This document shows positions 34,811-44,448 of a stretch of 64,000 bases of DNA, one piece after another. Source of the stretch: JANQOH01 sp965201155 (GTDB taxonomy: Bacteria; Pseudomonadota; Alphaproteobacteria; UBA7887); NCBI GenBank assembly GCA_965201155.1, contig OZ241752.1:1798001-1862000 (forward strand), given 5' to 3'. Numbering within the stretch: the stretch's first letter is position 1; each line of letters begins with the position of its first letter. Below the pieces are notes generated by a model, which was not told the DNA's origin, searched no databases, and saw only the letters and a list, made by a program, of their open reading frames with translations. Position numbers and translations under genes: made by a program.

Positions 34811-34826
34811 CAGACGGCGTTTCCTG

Positions 34827-35702
34827 TCACGCTTCAGACCGGTCCCGTGCGGTGTCTTGCGCGCGGAGGGGGTCGGCGGGGTAGCTCCCCAATATCTTGA
34901 CCGATCGTGAGAAATAACGCAGTTCGTCGAGGGCCCGGTCGATTGCCGGATCGTCCGGGTGCCCGGCGACGTCGCAATAGAACTGGGCGGCGGTGAAGGA
35001 ACCGTCGAGAATATAGCTTTCCAGCTTGAGCATGTTGACGCCATTGGTGGCGAAACCGCCGAGCGCCTTGTAGAGCGCCGCCGGGATGTTGCGGACGAGG
35101 AACACGAAGCTGGTGATGACTGCGCCGTTAGGGTCGGCGGGGACGGGGTCCCTGGCCATGATGAGGAAGCGGGTTGTGTTGTGGGCGGCGTCCTCTATGT
35201 CGGCGGCGAGGATTTTCAGACCGTAATTTTCCGCTGCCATGGCGGAGGCGATGGCAGCCTGGGCGGAGTTGCCGCGGGCTGCGATTTCGGCGGCGGCGCC
35301 TGCGGTGTCGGCTTCGACGACAGCGGTCAGTCCGAGTTTGCGGACGAGATTCCGGCACTGTGCGAGGGCGTGCACATGGCTGTGCACGGTGCGCAGGTCG
35401 GTGATGTCCGCGTCGGGAAGGGCGAGTAACTGGTGGTGCACGCGCTGGAAGGTCTCGCCGATGATGAACAGTCCCGATTCGGGGAGGAGGTGGTGGATAT
35501 CGGCGACGCGCCCGGCGAGGGAGTTTTCGACGGGGATCATGGCGAGGGCTGCGCGTCCTTCCGTGACGGCGGCGAAGGCGTCTTCGAAGGTGGGGCAGGC
35601 GAGCGCCCTGTGGTCGGGGTAGCGGTCGCGGCACGCCATGTTGGAATAGGCGCCCGGCACGCCCTGGAAAGCGATGACGGGGCGGCTTGCGGATGTGCTC
35701 AT
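34827..35702 (-). CDS. pheA: Prephenate dehydratase
   Basis: A 291-residue monofunctional enzyme converting prephenate to phenylpyruvate. The PDT domain (IAFQGVPGAYSNMACRD, MIPVENSLAGRVADIHHLL, AHNTTRFLIMARD with the catalytic TRF) is followed by an ACT regulatory domain (ALYKALGGFATNGVNMLKLESY) that should bind phenylalanine. No chorismate mutase domain. Its start overlaps the kdsB stop (ATGA). Confidence 0.97.
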   Translation of the reverse strand: MSTSASRPVIAFQGVPGAYSNMACRDRYPDHRALACPTFEDAFAAVTEGRAALAMIPVENSLAGRVADIHHLLPESGLFIIGETFQRVHHQLLALPDADITDLRTVHSHVHALAQCRNLVRKLGLTAVVEADTAGAAAEIAARGNSAQAAIASAMAAENYGLKILAADIEDAAHNTTRFLIMARDPVPADPNGAVITSFVFLVRNIPAALYKALGGFATNGVNMLKLESYILDGSFTAAQFYCDVAGHPDDPAIDRALDELRYFSRSVKILGSYPADPLRAQDTARDRSEA

Positions 35703-36451
35703 GAGGGTATGGGCGGCGCGAGGATGCGGCGTGCAGTTTCGAGGTCGCGCGGGGTGTCGACGCCGAGGGGTGCGGCATCGACGAGGGCCGCCTCGATGTG
35801 CATGCCCGCCTCCAGTGCGCGCAGTTGCTCCAGTTTTTCGCGTTGTTCGAGGGGGCTCGGGGGCAGGCGGACGAAATGTTCGAGTGCGTCACGGCGCCAG
35901 ACATAGAGGCCGATATGGTGATAGAGCGGGCCGGGGCCGGCAGGCGCTGTGGCACGGGTGAAATAGAGGGCGCGGGCGCATTCGGCGCCGGCGGCGAAAC
36001 CGGCTACGAGCTTCACCACATTGGGATTGGTGCGGTCTTCGGCGTTGTCGATTTCGGTGCAGATGGTGGCGAGGTCGGCGCGCGGTGTGCGGAGGGCAGC
36101 GAGGGCGGCGCGGATGGCGGCAGGCTCGATCGCAGGGAGGTCGCCCTGGAGATTGACGACGGTGGTGAAGGTCCGGTCGGGGTCGAGCGTTGCAAGAGCT
36201 TCGTGAATACGGTCGGAACCGGAAGGGTGATCCGGGCGCGTAAGCACGGCGCGTCCGCCGCAGGCAGCGACAGCGTTGGCGATTTCCGGTTCGGCGGCGG
36301 CCACCATGACGACGCCGATGGCGGCTTCCCGGGCGCGGCGCCAGACATGCGCAATCATCGGTTCGCCATGGATGTCGGCGAGCACCTTGCCGGGTAGGCG
36401 CGTCGATCCGAGGCGGGCGGGGATGAGGATGATGGTGTTGCCACGGTCCAT
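35699..36451 (-). CDS. kdsB: 3-deoxy-manno-octulosonate cytidylyltransferase
   Basis: A 250-residue CMP-Kdo synthetase that activates Kdo for lipopolysaccharide. Motifs: IPARLGSTRLPGKVLADIHG, RPDHPSGSDRIHEA, VVNLQGDLPAI and YHHIGLYVWRRDALEHF. The ATG at 36451 (MDRGNTIILIPA) is preferred over an upstream one. Precedes pheA with overlapping codons, an arrangement common in Alphaproteobacteria, and is divergent from the cytochrome gene. Confidence 0.96.
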   Translation of the reverse strand: MDRGNTIILIPARLGSTRLPGKVLADIHGEPMIAHVWRRAREAAIGVVMVAAAEPEIANAVAACGGRAVLTRPDHPSGSDRIHEALATLDPDRTFTTVVNLQGDLPAIEPAAIRAALAALRTPRADLATICTEIDNAEDRTNPNVVKLVAGFAAGAECARALYFTRATAPAGPGPLYHHIGLYVWRRDALEHFVRLPPSPLEQREKLEQLRALEAGMHIEAALVDAAPLGVDTPRDLETARRILAPPIPS

Positions 36452-36534
36452 GGCGCGGCAACTTACAGATATTGATACGGGCAAGGCAAAACCGGTAGGT
36501 TGCGGCGACTGTCAAAAGCCGGGTTCGAGGCCTC

Positions 36535-37089
36535 ATGTCCACTATCGAGATCAACAAGATTGCCGGCGCTGTGCTGGGGGCGCTGCTGCTGTTGCTGGGA
36601 TTGAGCTTTGTTGTCGAGCTGGTGCGGGGGCACCCGGAACAACATGCGCCGGTGTTTGCGGTATCGGCGATGGCACCGGCCGCGGTAGTTGCGGATGCGG
36701 AGCCGGCGGCGGCGGGCGGTGAAGCCGAGGCGGCGCCAGTGGATGTGGCAGCGCTGGTGGCGGCGGCGGATGCGACTCACGGAGAGACGGTGTTTCGGAA
36801 GTGCGCGGCGTGCCACAGCGCGGCGCCCGATGCGCGCCACAAGATCGGCCCCAATCTCTGGGGAGTTGCCGGGGCGGCCAAGGCGGGGCAGCCGGCGTTT
36901 CGCTATTCCGCTGCGCTGCAGGCGCTGGGCGGGGTGTGGAACGATGCGGAGCTGGACGCGTTTCTGGCGGCGCCGCGGCAATATGTTCCGGCCACCAAGA
37001 TGGCGTTTCCAGGGGTTCGCGACGCCGGGGACAGGGCAGCGGTGATCGCCTATATGCACACGCTCACGGACAGCGCCGCGAGCGATTGA
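36535..37089 (+). CDS. cycM: Membrane-anchored cytochrome c (CycM-like)
   Basis: A 184-residue protein with an uncleaved N-terminal membrane helix (residues 7-30), an Ala/Pro-rich linker and a class I cytochrome domain with CAACH at 90-94, PNLWGV and a Met ligand in TKMAFPGV. CycM-type cytochromes shuttle electrons from bc1 to aa3 oxidase. Divergent from kdsB-pheA, the same arrangement as in many Alphaproteobacteria. Confidence 0.9.
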   Translation: MSTIEINKIAGAVLGALLLLLGLSFVVELVRGHPEQHAPVFAVSAMAPAAVVADAEPAAAGGEAEAAPVDVAALVAAADATHGETVFRKCAACHSAAPDARHKIGPNLWGVAGAAKAGQPAFRYSAALQALGGVWNDAELDAFLAAPRQYVPATKMAFPGVRDAGDRAAVIAYMHTLTDSAASD

Positions 37090-37113
37090 CACGAAAACGG
37101 GGGAGGATCCGCC

Positions 37114-39021
37114 ATGACACGCCGTCATGCTGCGTTGCGCGCATTTTGCGGGGTTTGGATTGCCGGCGCTGCTGCAGCGTTTTCGCTTGCCGCAGGAGCA
37201 CAGGAGGATGCGGGACTCGCCTGCGCCATGGAGGTTATGCAGGCGGGAGCACAGGCGGAGCGCGGCGTCAGCGGTGCTCATGCGCTTTCGATTCACGGGG
37301 ATATCAAGTACGGCCCGGATTTCGCTCATTTCGACTATGCGAATCCCGATGCGCCGAAGGGCGGCGATGTTACGCTGTCGGCGGTCGGCACCTATGACAG
37401 TTTCAACGGGTTCATTCTGAAGGGGGTGGCGGCGACGTCGCTGAACCTGATTTATGACACGCTGCTGGTTACTTCGGGCGATGAGGCTTTCACCGAATAC
37501 GGGTTGTTGGTGGAAAGCATCGACATGCCGGCGGATCGGTCGTGGGTGGAGTTTACGCTGCGCCGGGAAGCGCGGTGGCATGACGGGCAGCCGGTTAGCG
37601 TGGGTGATGTAATCTGGACGTTCGACACGCTGCGGAGCAGGGGGCATCCGTTTTTCCGCCAATATTACGCCGATGTGCAGTCGGTGACGGAAAGTCGCCC
37701 CGGGACGGTGCGGTTTGACTTCGGGGACTCGACCAACCGCGAGATGCCGATGATTGTCGGTCAATTGAGCATTTTGCCGCGGCATTATTGGGAGGCGCGC
37801 GATTTCGAGGCGACGACGCTGGAGCCCCCATTGGGAAGCGGCCCCTATCGGATTGCGGATTTCGACGCCGGGCGTTCGATCACCTATGAGCGGGTTGCCG
37901 ATTATTGGGGCCGGGACGTGCCGGTCAATCGGGGGCTGTACAATTTCGACCGCATTCGATTTGACTATTACCGCGACATGACGGTAGCGCTGGAGGCGTT
38001 CAAGGCGGGTGAGATCGATTTTCGCATGGAGAACAATTCGAAGGACTGGGCGACGCAGTATGATTTTCCTGCGGTAGCGGACGGGCGCGTGGTGGTGGAC
38101 GAGGTACGCCACGACATCGGCACGGGAATGCAGGGTTTCTGGTTCAACACACGCAAGGCGAAGTTTGCGGATGCGGGGGTTCGCGAAGCGCTTTCCCATG
38201 CGTTCGATTTCAAATGGACGAATGAGAATCTGTTTTACGGGCAGTATGAGCGGACGGCGAGTTTCTTCTCGAACACGGAACTGGCGGCGACGGGGGAGCC
38301 GGAGGGGCGTGAACTCGCGATTCTGGATTGTTTTCGGGACAGGCTGCCAGCGCAGATTTTCGGGGAGGCCTACCAACCGCCGGCCACGGGCGACGGTGTG
38401 ACGGTTCGCCATAATTTGCGGCGGGCGCTGAATCTGCTTGATGGCGCGGGCTGGGTAATTCGCGATCGCAAACTGGTCAACGGACAGAGCGGTGAGGCGA
38501 TGGAGATTGAGTTCCTGCTTGTGATGCCGGCGTTCGAACGTGTGATCGGGCCGTATATCAAAAATCTGGAGCGTTTGGGTGTGGAAGCTCGGATTCGGAC
38601 AGTTGATACGGCGCAGTATCAGAAGCGGGTCGAGGATTTTGATTTCGATGTGATTGTCGGCGGGGTGGGGCAGTCGCTCAGCCCCGGCAATGAGCAGCGG
38701 AATCAATGGACCAGCGCTTCGGCAGATATTCCCGGCACGCAGAATTATGCGGGCATCAAGGACCCGGTGGTGGATGCGCTGGTTGATCTTGTGATTCAGG
38801 CGCCGAGCCGGGAGGCGTTGATTTCAGCCACGCGCGCGCTTGACCGGGTTTTGCGCTGGGGGCGGTATCTGGTTCCCAACTGGCACATTCAGTCATTCCG
38901 TATTGCCTATCGGAACATGTTCGGCAAGCCGGGACAGCCGCCGCGTTACGGGCTGGGTTTCCCCGAAGCGTGGTGGATTGACGAAGGGCTGGCGGTGCGC
39001 CTTGAGTCCGGAGGGCGCTGA
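37114..39021 (+). CDS. yejA: Peptide ABC transporter substrate-binding protein (YejA-like)
   Basis: A 635-residue family 5 extracellular solute-binding protein with a signal peptide (ALRAFCGVWIAGAAAAFSLAAGA). The family 5 fold is visible in HGDIKYGPDFAHFDYANPDAPKGG, VEFTLRREARWHDGQPVSVGD and GSGPYRIADFDAGRSITYERV. YejABEF imports oligopeptides (microcin C in E. coli). Precedes yejB by 31 bp. Confidence 0.92.
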   Translation: MTRRHAALRAFCGVWIAGAAAAFSLAAGAQEDAGLACAMEVMQAGAQAERGVSGAHALSIHGDIKYGPDFAHFDYANPDAPKGGDVTLSAVGTYDSFNGFILKGVAATSLNLIYDTLLVTSGDEAFTEYGLLVESIDMPADRSWVEFTLRREARWHDGQPVSVGDVIWTFDTLRSRGHPFFRQYYADVQSVTESRPGTVRFDFGDSTNREMPMIVGQLSILPRHYWEARDFEATTLEPPLGSGPYRIADFDAGRSITYERVADYWGRDVPVNRGLYNFDRIRFDYYRDMTVALEAFKAGEIDFRMENNSKDWATQYDFPAVADGRVVVDEVRHDIGTGMQGFWFNTRKAKFADAGVREALSHAFDFKWTNENLFYGQYERTASFFSNTELAATGEPEGRELAILDCFRDRLPAQIFGEAYQPPATGDGVTVRHNLRRALNLLDGAGWVIRDRKLVNGQSGEAMEIEFLLVMPAFERVIGPYIKNLERLGVEARIRTVDTAQYQKRVEDFDFDVIVGGVGQSLSPGNEQRNQWTSASADIPGTQNYAGIKDPVVDALVDLVIQAPSREALISATRALDRVLRWGRYLVPNWHIQSFRIAYRNMFGKPGQPPRYGLGFPEAWWIDEGLAVRLESGGR

Positions 39022-39052
39022 CGGCGGATTTTCGCGCGCGGCGTGACGCGCG

Positions 39053-40156
39053 ATGCTTGCCTATATCGTCCGGCGTTTGCTGCTCATCATCCCGACATTG
39101 TTCGGGATCATGGTGATCAATTTCATCGTCATTCAGGCAGCGCCGGGCGGCCCTATCGAGCAACTGGTAGCGACGCTCCAGGGTACGGCGGTCAGCGCGA
39201 CGGCGCGGGTGAGCGGGGGCGGCGGCGAAACGGTGGAAAATCGCGGCGCGGGGACAGATACGCCGGCTTCGGAGAAGTATCGCGGGGCACGGGGGCTGGA
39301 CCCGGAGCTGCTGGAGCGTCTGGAGCGTCAGTTCGGGTTCGACAAGCCGGCGCATGAACGTTTTTTCATGATGCTGTGGAATTATGTCCGGTTTGATTTC
39401 GGGGAGAGTTTCTTTCGGGACCAGCGTGTAGTGGATCTGGTGTTGTCGAAAATGCCGGTTTCCATTTCGCTGGGCTTATGGACGACGTTGCTGATTTATC
39501 TGATTTCCATTCCGCTGGGGGTGGCGAAGGCGGTGCGCGACGGCAGCCGCTTTGATGTGTGGACGTCGGGCGCGGTGATTGTGGGCAATGCGATTCCGGC
39601 GTTCCTGTTTGCGATCCTGCTGGTGGTGATGTTTGCGGGCGGGCGGTATTTCGACTGGTTTCCGCTGCGCGGGCTGGCGTCGCCGAATGCGGACGAGATG
39701 AGCTGGCTGGCGCAGGTCGGTGATTATTTCTGGCATTTGACGCTGCCGGTGCTGTCGATGGTGATCGGCGGGTTTGCCGGTCTGACGCTGCTGACGAAGA
39801 ATTCGTTTCTGGAGGAAATCAACAAGCAGTATGTGATGACGGCGCGGGCGAAGGGGTTGTCGGAACGGCGGGTGCTTTACGGGCATGTGTTCCGCAACGC
39901 CATGCTGATTGTGATTGCCGGGTTTCCGGCGGCGTTTGTCGGCATATTGTTTACGGGCGCACTGCTGACGGAGATCATTTTTTCGCTTGACGGTCTGGGT
40001 CTGCTGGGGTTCGAGGCGGCATTGAACCGTGATTATCCGGTGATGTTTGCGTCGCTTTATTTTTTCACGCTGCTGGGACTTGTGATGCAGTTGATCGGGG
40101 ATATTGCCTATACGGTCATTGATCCGCGGATCGATTTCGAGAACCGAGAGGTCTGA
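39053..40156 (+). CDS. yejB: Peptide ABC transporter permease (YejB-like)
   Basis: A 367-residue inner-membrane permease with about six transmembrane helices. It has an N-terminal MLAYIVRRLLLIIPTLFGIMV helix, a long periplasmic loop with an insertion (GGGGETVENRGAG) typical of YejB, and the EAA-type cytoplasmic loop (VMTARAKGLSERRVLYGHVFRNA). Partner permease yejE and ATPase yejF should follow, but priA begins 7 bp later on the other strand, so they are not here. Confidence 0.93.
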   Translation: MLAYIVRRLLLIIPTLFGIMVINFIVIQAAPGGPIEQLVATLQGTAVSATARVSGGGGETVENRGAGTDTPASEKYRGARGLDPELLERLERQFGFDKPAHERFFMMLWNYVRFDFGESFFRDQRVVDLVLSKMPVSISLGLWTTLLIYLISIPLGVAKAVRDGSRFDVWTSGAVIVGNAIPAFLFAILLVVMFAGGRYFDWFPLRGLASPNADEMSWLAQVGDYFWHLTLPVLSMVIGGFAGLTLLTKNSFLEEINKQYVMTARAKGLSERRVLYGHVFRNAMLIVIAGFPAAFVGILFTGALLTEIIFSLDGLGLLGFEAALNRDYPVMFASLYFFTLLGLVMQLIGDIAYTVIDPRIDFENREV

Positions 40157-40162
40157 GCGGGG

Positions 40163-42412
40163 CTACAGGAAGCTGTAGGGGTCGATGTCCACCTGCACGC
40201 GGACGCCGGGCGGCGGCGGTGTTGCCGCGAGCCACGGGCGAAGCGATGTGTTGAGGGGGCGGCCGCGCCGGTGGGGCCGGTGGACGAGAAGACGGAAACG
40301 GTGGCGCCCGCGCACCAGCGGCAGGGGAGCGGGCGCGGGTCCGAGGACAGTGAGGTCCGGTTGGCGGGGCGCGCGGCGTGCGAGTTCCGCTGCAGCGGTG
40401 CGGGCGGCTCCGATGTTGGTTGCGGACACGATGATGGCGGCGAGGCGCCCGAAAGGGGGCATGCCTGCGGCGCGGCGCGCGGCCATTTCGGCGGCGGTGA
40501 AGCCGTCGCGGTCTCCTGCGATGAGGGCGCGAATTACGGGGTGTTCGGGGGCGCTGGTTTGCAGCAGGGCGCGGCCGGGGCGGGTGGTGCGCCCGGCGCG
40601 GCCGGCGACCTGAAACAGTAACTGGAACGTGCGTTCGGCGGCGCGGAGGTCGCCGCCGGAGAGTCCGAGGTCTGCGTCGACGACGCCGACCAGGGTGAGG
40701 GCCGGGAAATGGTGGCCCTTCGCGGCCATTTGCGTGCCGATCAGCAGGTCGATGCGGTGTTCGACCATGTCTGCGGCCAATTTGGCGGCGGCGTCCGGGC
40801 CATGAACGGTATCGCTGGTCATGGTAGCCATGCGGGCTTCGGGGAAGAGTTCGGCGGCTTCTTCTGCCAGGCGTTCGACGCCCGGTCCGCAGGCTGCGAA
40901 GTGGTTTTCAGCGCCGCATTGGGCGCAAATGCGCGGGAAGGGCCGCCGGAAGTCGCAATGGTGGCATCGCAGTTCGCCGGCAAGGCGGTGTTCAACAAGC
41001 CATGCGGCGCAGTTGGTGCATTCGAGGCGTTTACCGCAGGCGCGGCACAGGGTGAGCGGGGCGTAGCCGCGCCGGTTGAGAAAGAGCATGGCCTGTTCGC
41101 CGGCGGTGAAAGTCTCGGCGAGAGCGGTTTGCAGGCCCGGGGCGATGAAGCGCCCGCGGGGCGGGGAGTCGGCGCGGAGGTCGAGCGCGGCGATGGCGGG
41201 GAGAGCCGCCGGGCCGTGGCGTCGGGGCAGGCTGACGGTGCGGTAGCGGCCTTCCGCGGCGTTGTTCAGTGTTTCCAGCGAGGGTGTTGCACTGGACAGG
41301 ATGATCGGCGCGTCGGCAAAGCGTGCGCGAACGACGGCCATGTCGCGGGCGTTGTAGTTCACGCCTTCTTCCTGTTTGAAGGAAGCGTCGTGTTCTTCAT
41401 CGACGACGATGAGGCCGAGAGCGGGGAAGGGGAGGAAGAGGGCGGAACGCGCGCCGACAACAACCTGTGCGTGGCGCCGGCTTACGGCGCGCCAGGTTTC
41501 GCGGCGCTGTCGCGGGGTCAAGTCGGAATGCCATGCAGCGGGGCGGGCGCCGAAGCGCCGTTCGAAACGCGCGAGCCATTGGGCGCCGAGGGCGATTTCG
41601 GGCAGCAGGACGAGGGTCTGGCGGCGGTTTCGGAGTGCGTCGGCGATGGCTTCAAAATAGACTTCGGTCTTGCCGGAGCCGGTGACTCCGTCGAGCAGGG
41701 TGACGGAGAATCCGCGGCCGACGGTATCACGCAGTGTTTCGGCAGCGGCGGTTTGCGCCGGTGACAGGCTGAGGCCCGGGCGGGCAGGATCGGGGGTTGG
41801 CCAGTCGGCGGCGCCGCCTTTGTTGGTTGCGGTTTCACGCAGGATGCCGGCGCGGACAAGGCCGCGCACCACGCCGGCACTGACGCTGGCGCGACGGGCG
41901 AGGGCGGCCTGCGTAGCCGGGGGACCGGAGTCGAGCGCGGCGAGCACGGCGGCGCGCTGGGGCGACAGGCGGCGAGGCGGAGCATGGCCGCGGACCAGGA
42001 CGTGCGTGACGGACGGAGGTTCGAGGGCGGCCGGCACGCTCAGCGCCATGCGGAGCACGGCGCCGGGCGGGGCCATGCAATAGGCGGCGAGCCAGTCGAG
42101 AAAGCCGCGAAAGCCGCAGTCGAACGGGGGTATGGGGAGTACGGCCTCCACGTTCTTGATACGGGCGGGTGCCACCTCGCCGCTGCCTGCGCCCCAGATG
42201 ACGCCGGATACGGTCCGCGGGCCGAGGGGGACGCGGACGATGCTGCCGTCCGGCGCGGGTTCTGTGAGGCGGTAGTCATAGGGTCCGGCGCCGGCGATGG
42301 GCAGGAGGACCGAGACGACGCGGTCGTCCGCCGGCGCCGAGGCGTCCCTGTTTTCCGGGTCGGGAACGCGGCGTTCGGCGGGTTCTGCGGCAGTATTGCG
42401 CGGCGGGTTCAC
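40163..42412 (-). CDS. priA: Primosomal replication protein N' (helicase PriA)
   Basis: A 749-residue 3'-to-5' helicase for replication restart. Walker A is in LLDGVTGSGKTEVYFE, the DEAH-like box is VVDEEHDASFK, and a double zinc-binding module (CRACGKRLECTNCAAW, CHHCDFRRPFPRICAQC) interrupts the helicase core. The N-terminal 3'BD is present. Motifs V/VI include FQVAGRAGRTTRPG. Divergent from mnmG across 155 bp. Confidence 0.97.
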   Translation of the reverse strand: MNPPRNTAAEPAERRVPDPENRDASAPADDRVVSVLLPIAGAGPYDYRLTEPAPDGSIVRVPLGPRTVSGVIWGAGSGEVAPARIKNVEAVLPIPPFDCGFRGFLDWLAAYCMAPPGAVLRMALSVPAALEPPSVTHVLVRGHAPPRRLSPQRAAVLAALDSGPPATQAALARRASVSAGVVRGLVRAGILRETATNKGGAADWPTPDPARPGLSLSPAQTAAAETLRDTVGRGFSVTLLDGVTGSGKTEVYFEAIADALRNRRQTLVLLPEIALGAQWLARFERRFGARPAAWHSDLTPRQRRETWRAVSRRHAQVVVGARSALFLPFPALGLIVVDEEHDASFKQEEGVNYNARDMAVVRARFADAPIILSSATPSLETLNNAAEGRYRTVSLPRRHGPAALPAIAALDLRADSPPRGRFIAPGLQTALAETFTAGEQAMLFLNRRGYAPLTLCRACGKRLECTNCAAWLVEHRLAGELRCHHCDFRRPFPRICAQCGAENHFAACGPGVERLAEEAAELFPEARMATMTSDTVHGPDAAAKLAADMVEHRIDLLIGTQMAAKGHHFPALTLVGVVDADLGLSGGDLRAAERTFQLLFQVAGRAGRTTRPGRALLQTSAPEHPVIRALIAGDRDGFTAAEMAARRAAGMPPFGRLAAIIVSATNIGAARTAAAELARRAPRQPDLTVLGPAPAPLPLVRGRHRFRLLVHRPHRRGRPLNTSLRPWLAATPPPPGVRVQVDIDPYSFL

Positions 42413-42567
42413 GTCGGCGTGCCATGGGTTCGGATTGGTGAAGCCCTGTGGGGGCGTTATAGTGCAAGAGGCCGGTTGCGCGTTCAGGGTGTTTCGGTTT
42501 GCGCACGGTCAATCATGCATTGACTCGGTTTTTGCCGAGAGGGTTTTGATGAGCCGGGGTGGGACGG

Positions 42568-44448
42568 ATGGCGGCGCGGCGCTTTGATGTCATAGTCGTT
42601 GGCGGCGGTCATGCGGGATGCGAAGCGGCGGCGGCGGCGGCGCGGCTCGGTGCGCGAACGCTGCTGCTTACGCACGACCTGGGCACGGTCGGGGTGATGT
42701 CGTGCAACCCGGCCATTGGCGGCATTGCCAAAGGCACGGTGGTTCGCGAAGTGGACGCGCTGGGCGGCTTGATGGGGCGGGCGGCGGACCGTGCCGGGAT
42801 TCAATTCCGGGAGCTGAATGCGCGCAAGGGTCCGGCGGTTCGGGGGCCGCGCTGTCAGGCCGATCGCAGCCTGTATCGCCGGGCGATCGGGGAGTTGTTG
42901 CGCGAGCAGCCGAATCTGACGATGGCGGCGGGCGCGGTCGGCGATCTTCTGCTTGGGGATGACGGTTGGGTCAGCGGCGTTGTCTGCGAGGATGGCGGGG
43001 TCGTTTCGGCGGCGGCAGTTGTCATTACCAGCGGCACGTTCCTGCGCGGCCGGGTTCATGTGGGCGAGCGCAACAGTGCGGCGGGTCGGGTTGGCGAAGC
43101 GCCGTCACTGACATTGGCGGAGACGATATTGCGGCTTGGTTTTCGCGTTGGCCGTCTCAAGACGGGTACGCCGCCGCGTCTGGACGGGAGAACCATCGAC
43201 TGGTCGGGTCTTGATGTTCAGGAGGGCGATTCGCCACCCAAGCCGTTCTCGTGGATGACGACGGCGATCACGACGCCGCAGACGATTTGCCATATCACCG
43301 GGACGACGCCGGAGAGCCATTCGGTGGTGCGCGCGCATTTGCATCGGGCGCCGATGTTTTCCGGAGCAATTGAGGGTTCGGGGCCGCGCTATTGTCCTTC
43401 CATCGAGGACAAGGTGGTGCGTTTTGCCGAGCGTGACCGGCATCAGATTTTCCTGGAGCCGGAAGGGCTGAACGACGACACGATTTATCCCAACGGCATT
43501 TCGACATCGCTGCCGCAGGAGGTGCAGGAGGCGTTTGTGCGCACGATTCCGGGGCTTGAGCGTGCGGTCATTCGCCGCCCCGGCTATGCGGTGGAATATG
43601 ATTTTGTGGACCCCCGGGAGCTGCGCCCGACGCTGGAGACGCTGCGGGTTCCCGGGTTGTTTCTTGCGGGGCAGATCAACGGCACCACGGGGTATGAGGA
43701 GGCGGCAGGCCAAGGGCTTGTCGCGGGCCTCAATGCGGCGCTGCGGGCGGGGGCGGGTGCGCCGTTCGTGCTGGACCGGGCGACGGCGATGATCGGGGTG
43801 ATGATTGACGATCTGGTGGTGCTGGGAACGCGCGAGCCTTATCGGTTGTTTACTGCGCGGGCGGAATATCGCCTGAGCCTGCGTCCCGACAATGCCGATT
43901 TGCGCCTCACCGGTCTCGGGGAGGCTGTGGGTTGCGTGGGGGCGGCGCAGGCGTCGCGGACGACGGCGAAGCGGGCGGCGGTCGATGCAGCGCGGGCGGT
44001 TCTGGCGGCGCGCCGCTGTACGCCGGCGGATGCGGCGCGGCACGGGGTGCGGTTGCGTGCGGACGGGCGTGCGCGGAGCGGGCTTGATCTGCTGGCCGTG
44101 CCGGAAGTCGATTTTGCGACGGTTGCGGCATTGTGGCCCGAAGAGGCGGCGCTTGCGGCGTGTCCTGCGGATGCGGCGCGGCAGGTGGAAATATCGTGCC
44201 GTTACGCGGTGTATCTTGAACGGCAGCGGGCGGAGATTGCGGCGTTTCGCCGCGAGGCGGCGCTGACGGTGCCTTCGGATCTGGATTTTGGCGACATTGC
44301 CGGCTTGTCTTCGGAGGTGCGGGAGAAGTTCGCGACGGCGCGTCCGGCGACGTTGGCGGCGGCGGCGCGGATTCCCGGCGTCACGCCGGCGGCGCTGACG
44401 GCGTTGCTTGGTCATTTGCGGCGCGGTGCGGTGGCGGACGCGGCGTGA
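42568..44448 (+). CDS. mnmG: tRNA uridine-5-carboxymethylaminomethyl modification enzyme MnmG
   Basis: A 626-residue FAD protein forming, with MnmE, the cmnm5U34 modification. The FAD motif is VIVVGGGHAGCEAAAAAARLG; family signatures include SCNPAIGGIAKGTVVREVDALGG and GQINGTTGYEEAAGQG. ATG at 42568 is chosen because it starts three residues before the conserved RFDVIVVGGG; an ATG nine bases earlier is possible. The stop overlaps the rsmG start (GTGA). Confidence 0.97.
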   Translation: MAARRFDVIVVGGGHAGCEAAAAAARLGARTLLLTHDLGTVGVMSCNPAIGGIAKGTVVREVDALGGLMGRAADRAGIQFRELNARKGPAVRGPRCQADRSLYRRAIGELLREQPNLTMAAGAVGDLLLGDDGWVSGVVCEDGGVVSAAAVVITSGTFLRGRVHVGERNSAAGRVGEAPSLTLAETILRLGFRVGRLKTGTPPRLDGRTIDWSGLDVQEGDSPPKPFSWMTTAITTPQTICHITGTTPESHSVVRAHLHRAPMFSGAIEGSGPRYCPSIEDKVVRFAERDRHQIFLEPEGLNDDTIYPNGISTSLPQEVQEAFVRTIPGLERAVIRRPGYAVEYDFVDPRELRPTLETLRVPGLFLAGQINGTTGYEEAAGQGLVAGLNAALRAGAGAPFVLDRATAMIGVMIDDLVVLGTREPYRLFTARAEYRLSLRPDNADLRLTGLGEAVGCVGAAQASRTTAKRAAVDAARAVLAARRCTPADAARHGVRLRADGRARSGLDLLAVPEVDFATVAALWPEEAALAACPADAARQVEISCRYAVYLERQRAEIAAFRREAALTVPSDLDFGDIAGLSSEVREKFATARPATLAAAARIPGVTPAALTALLGHLRRGAVADAA

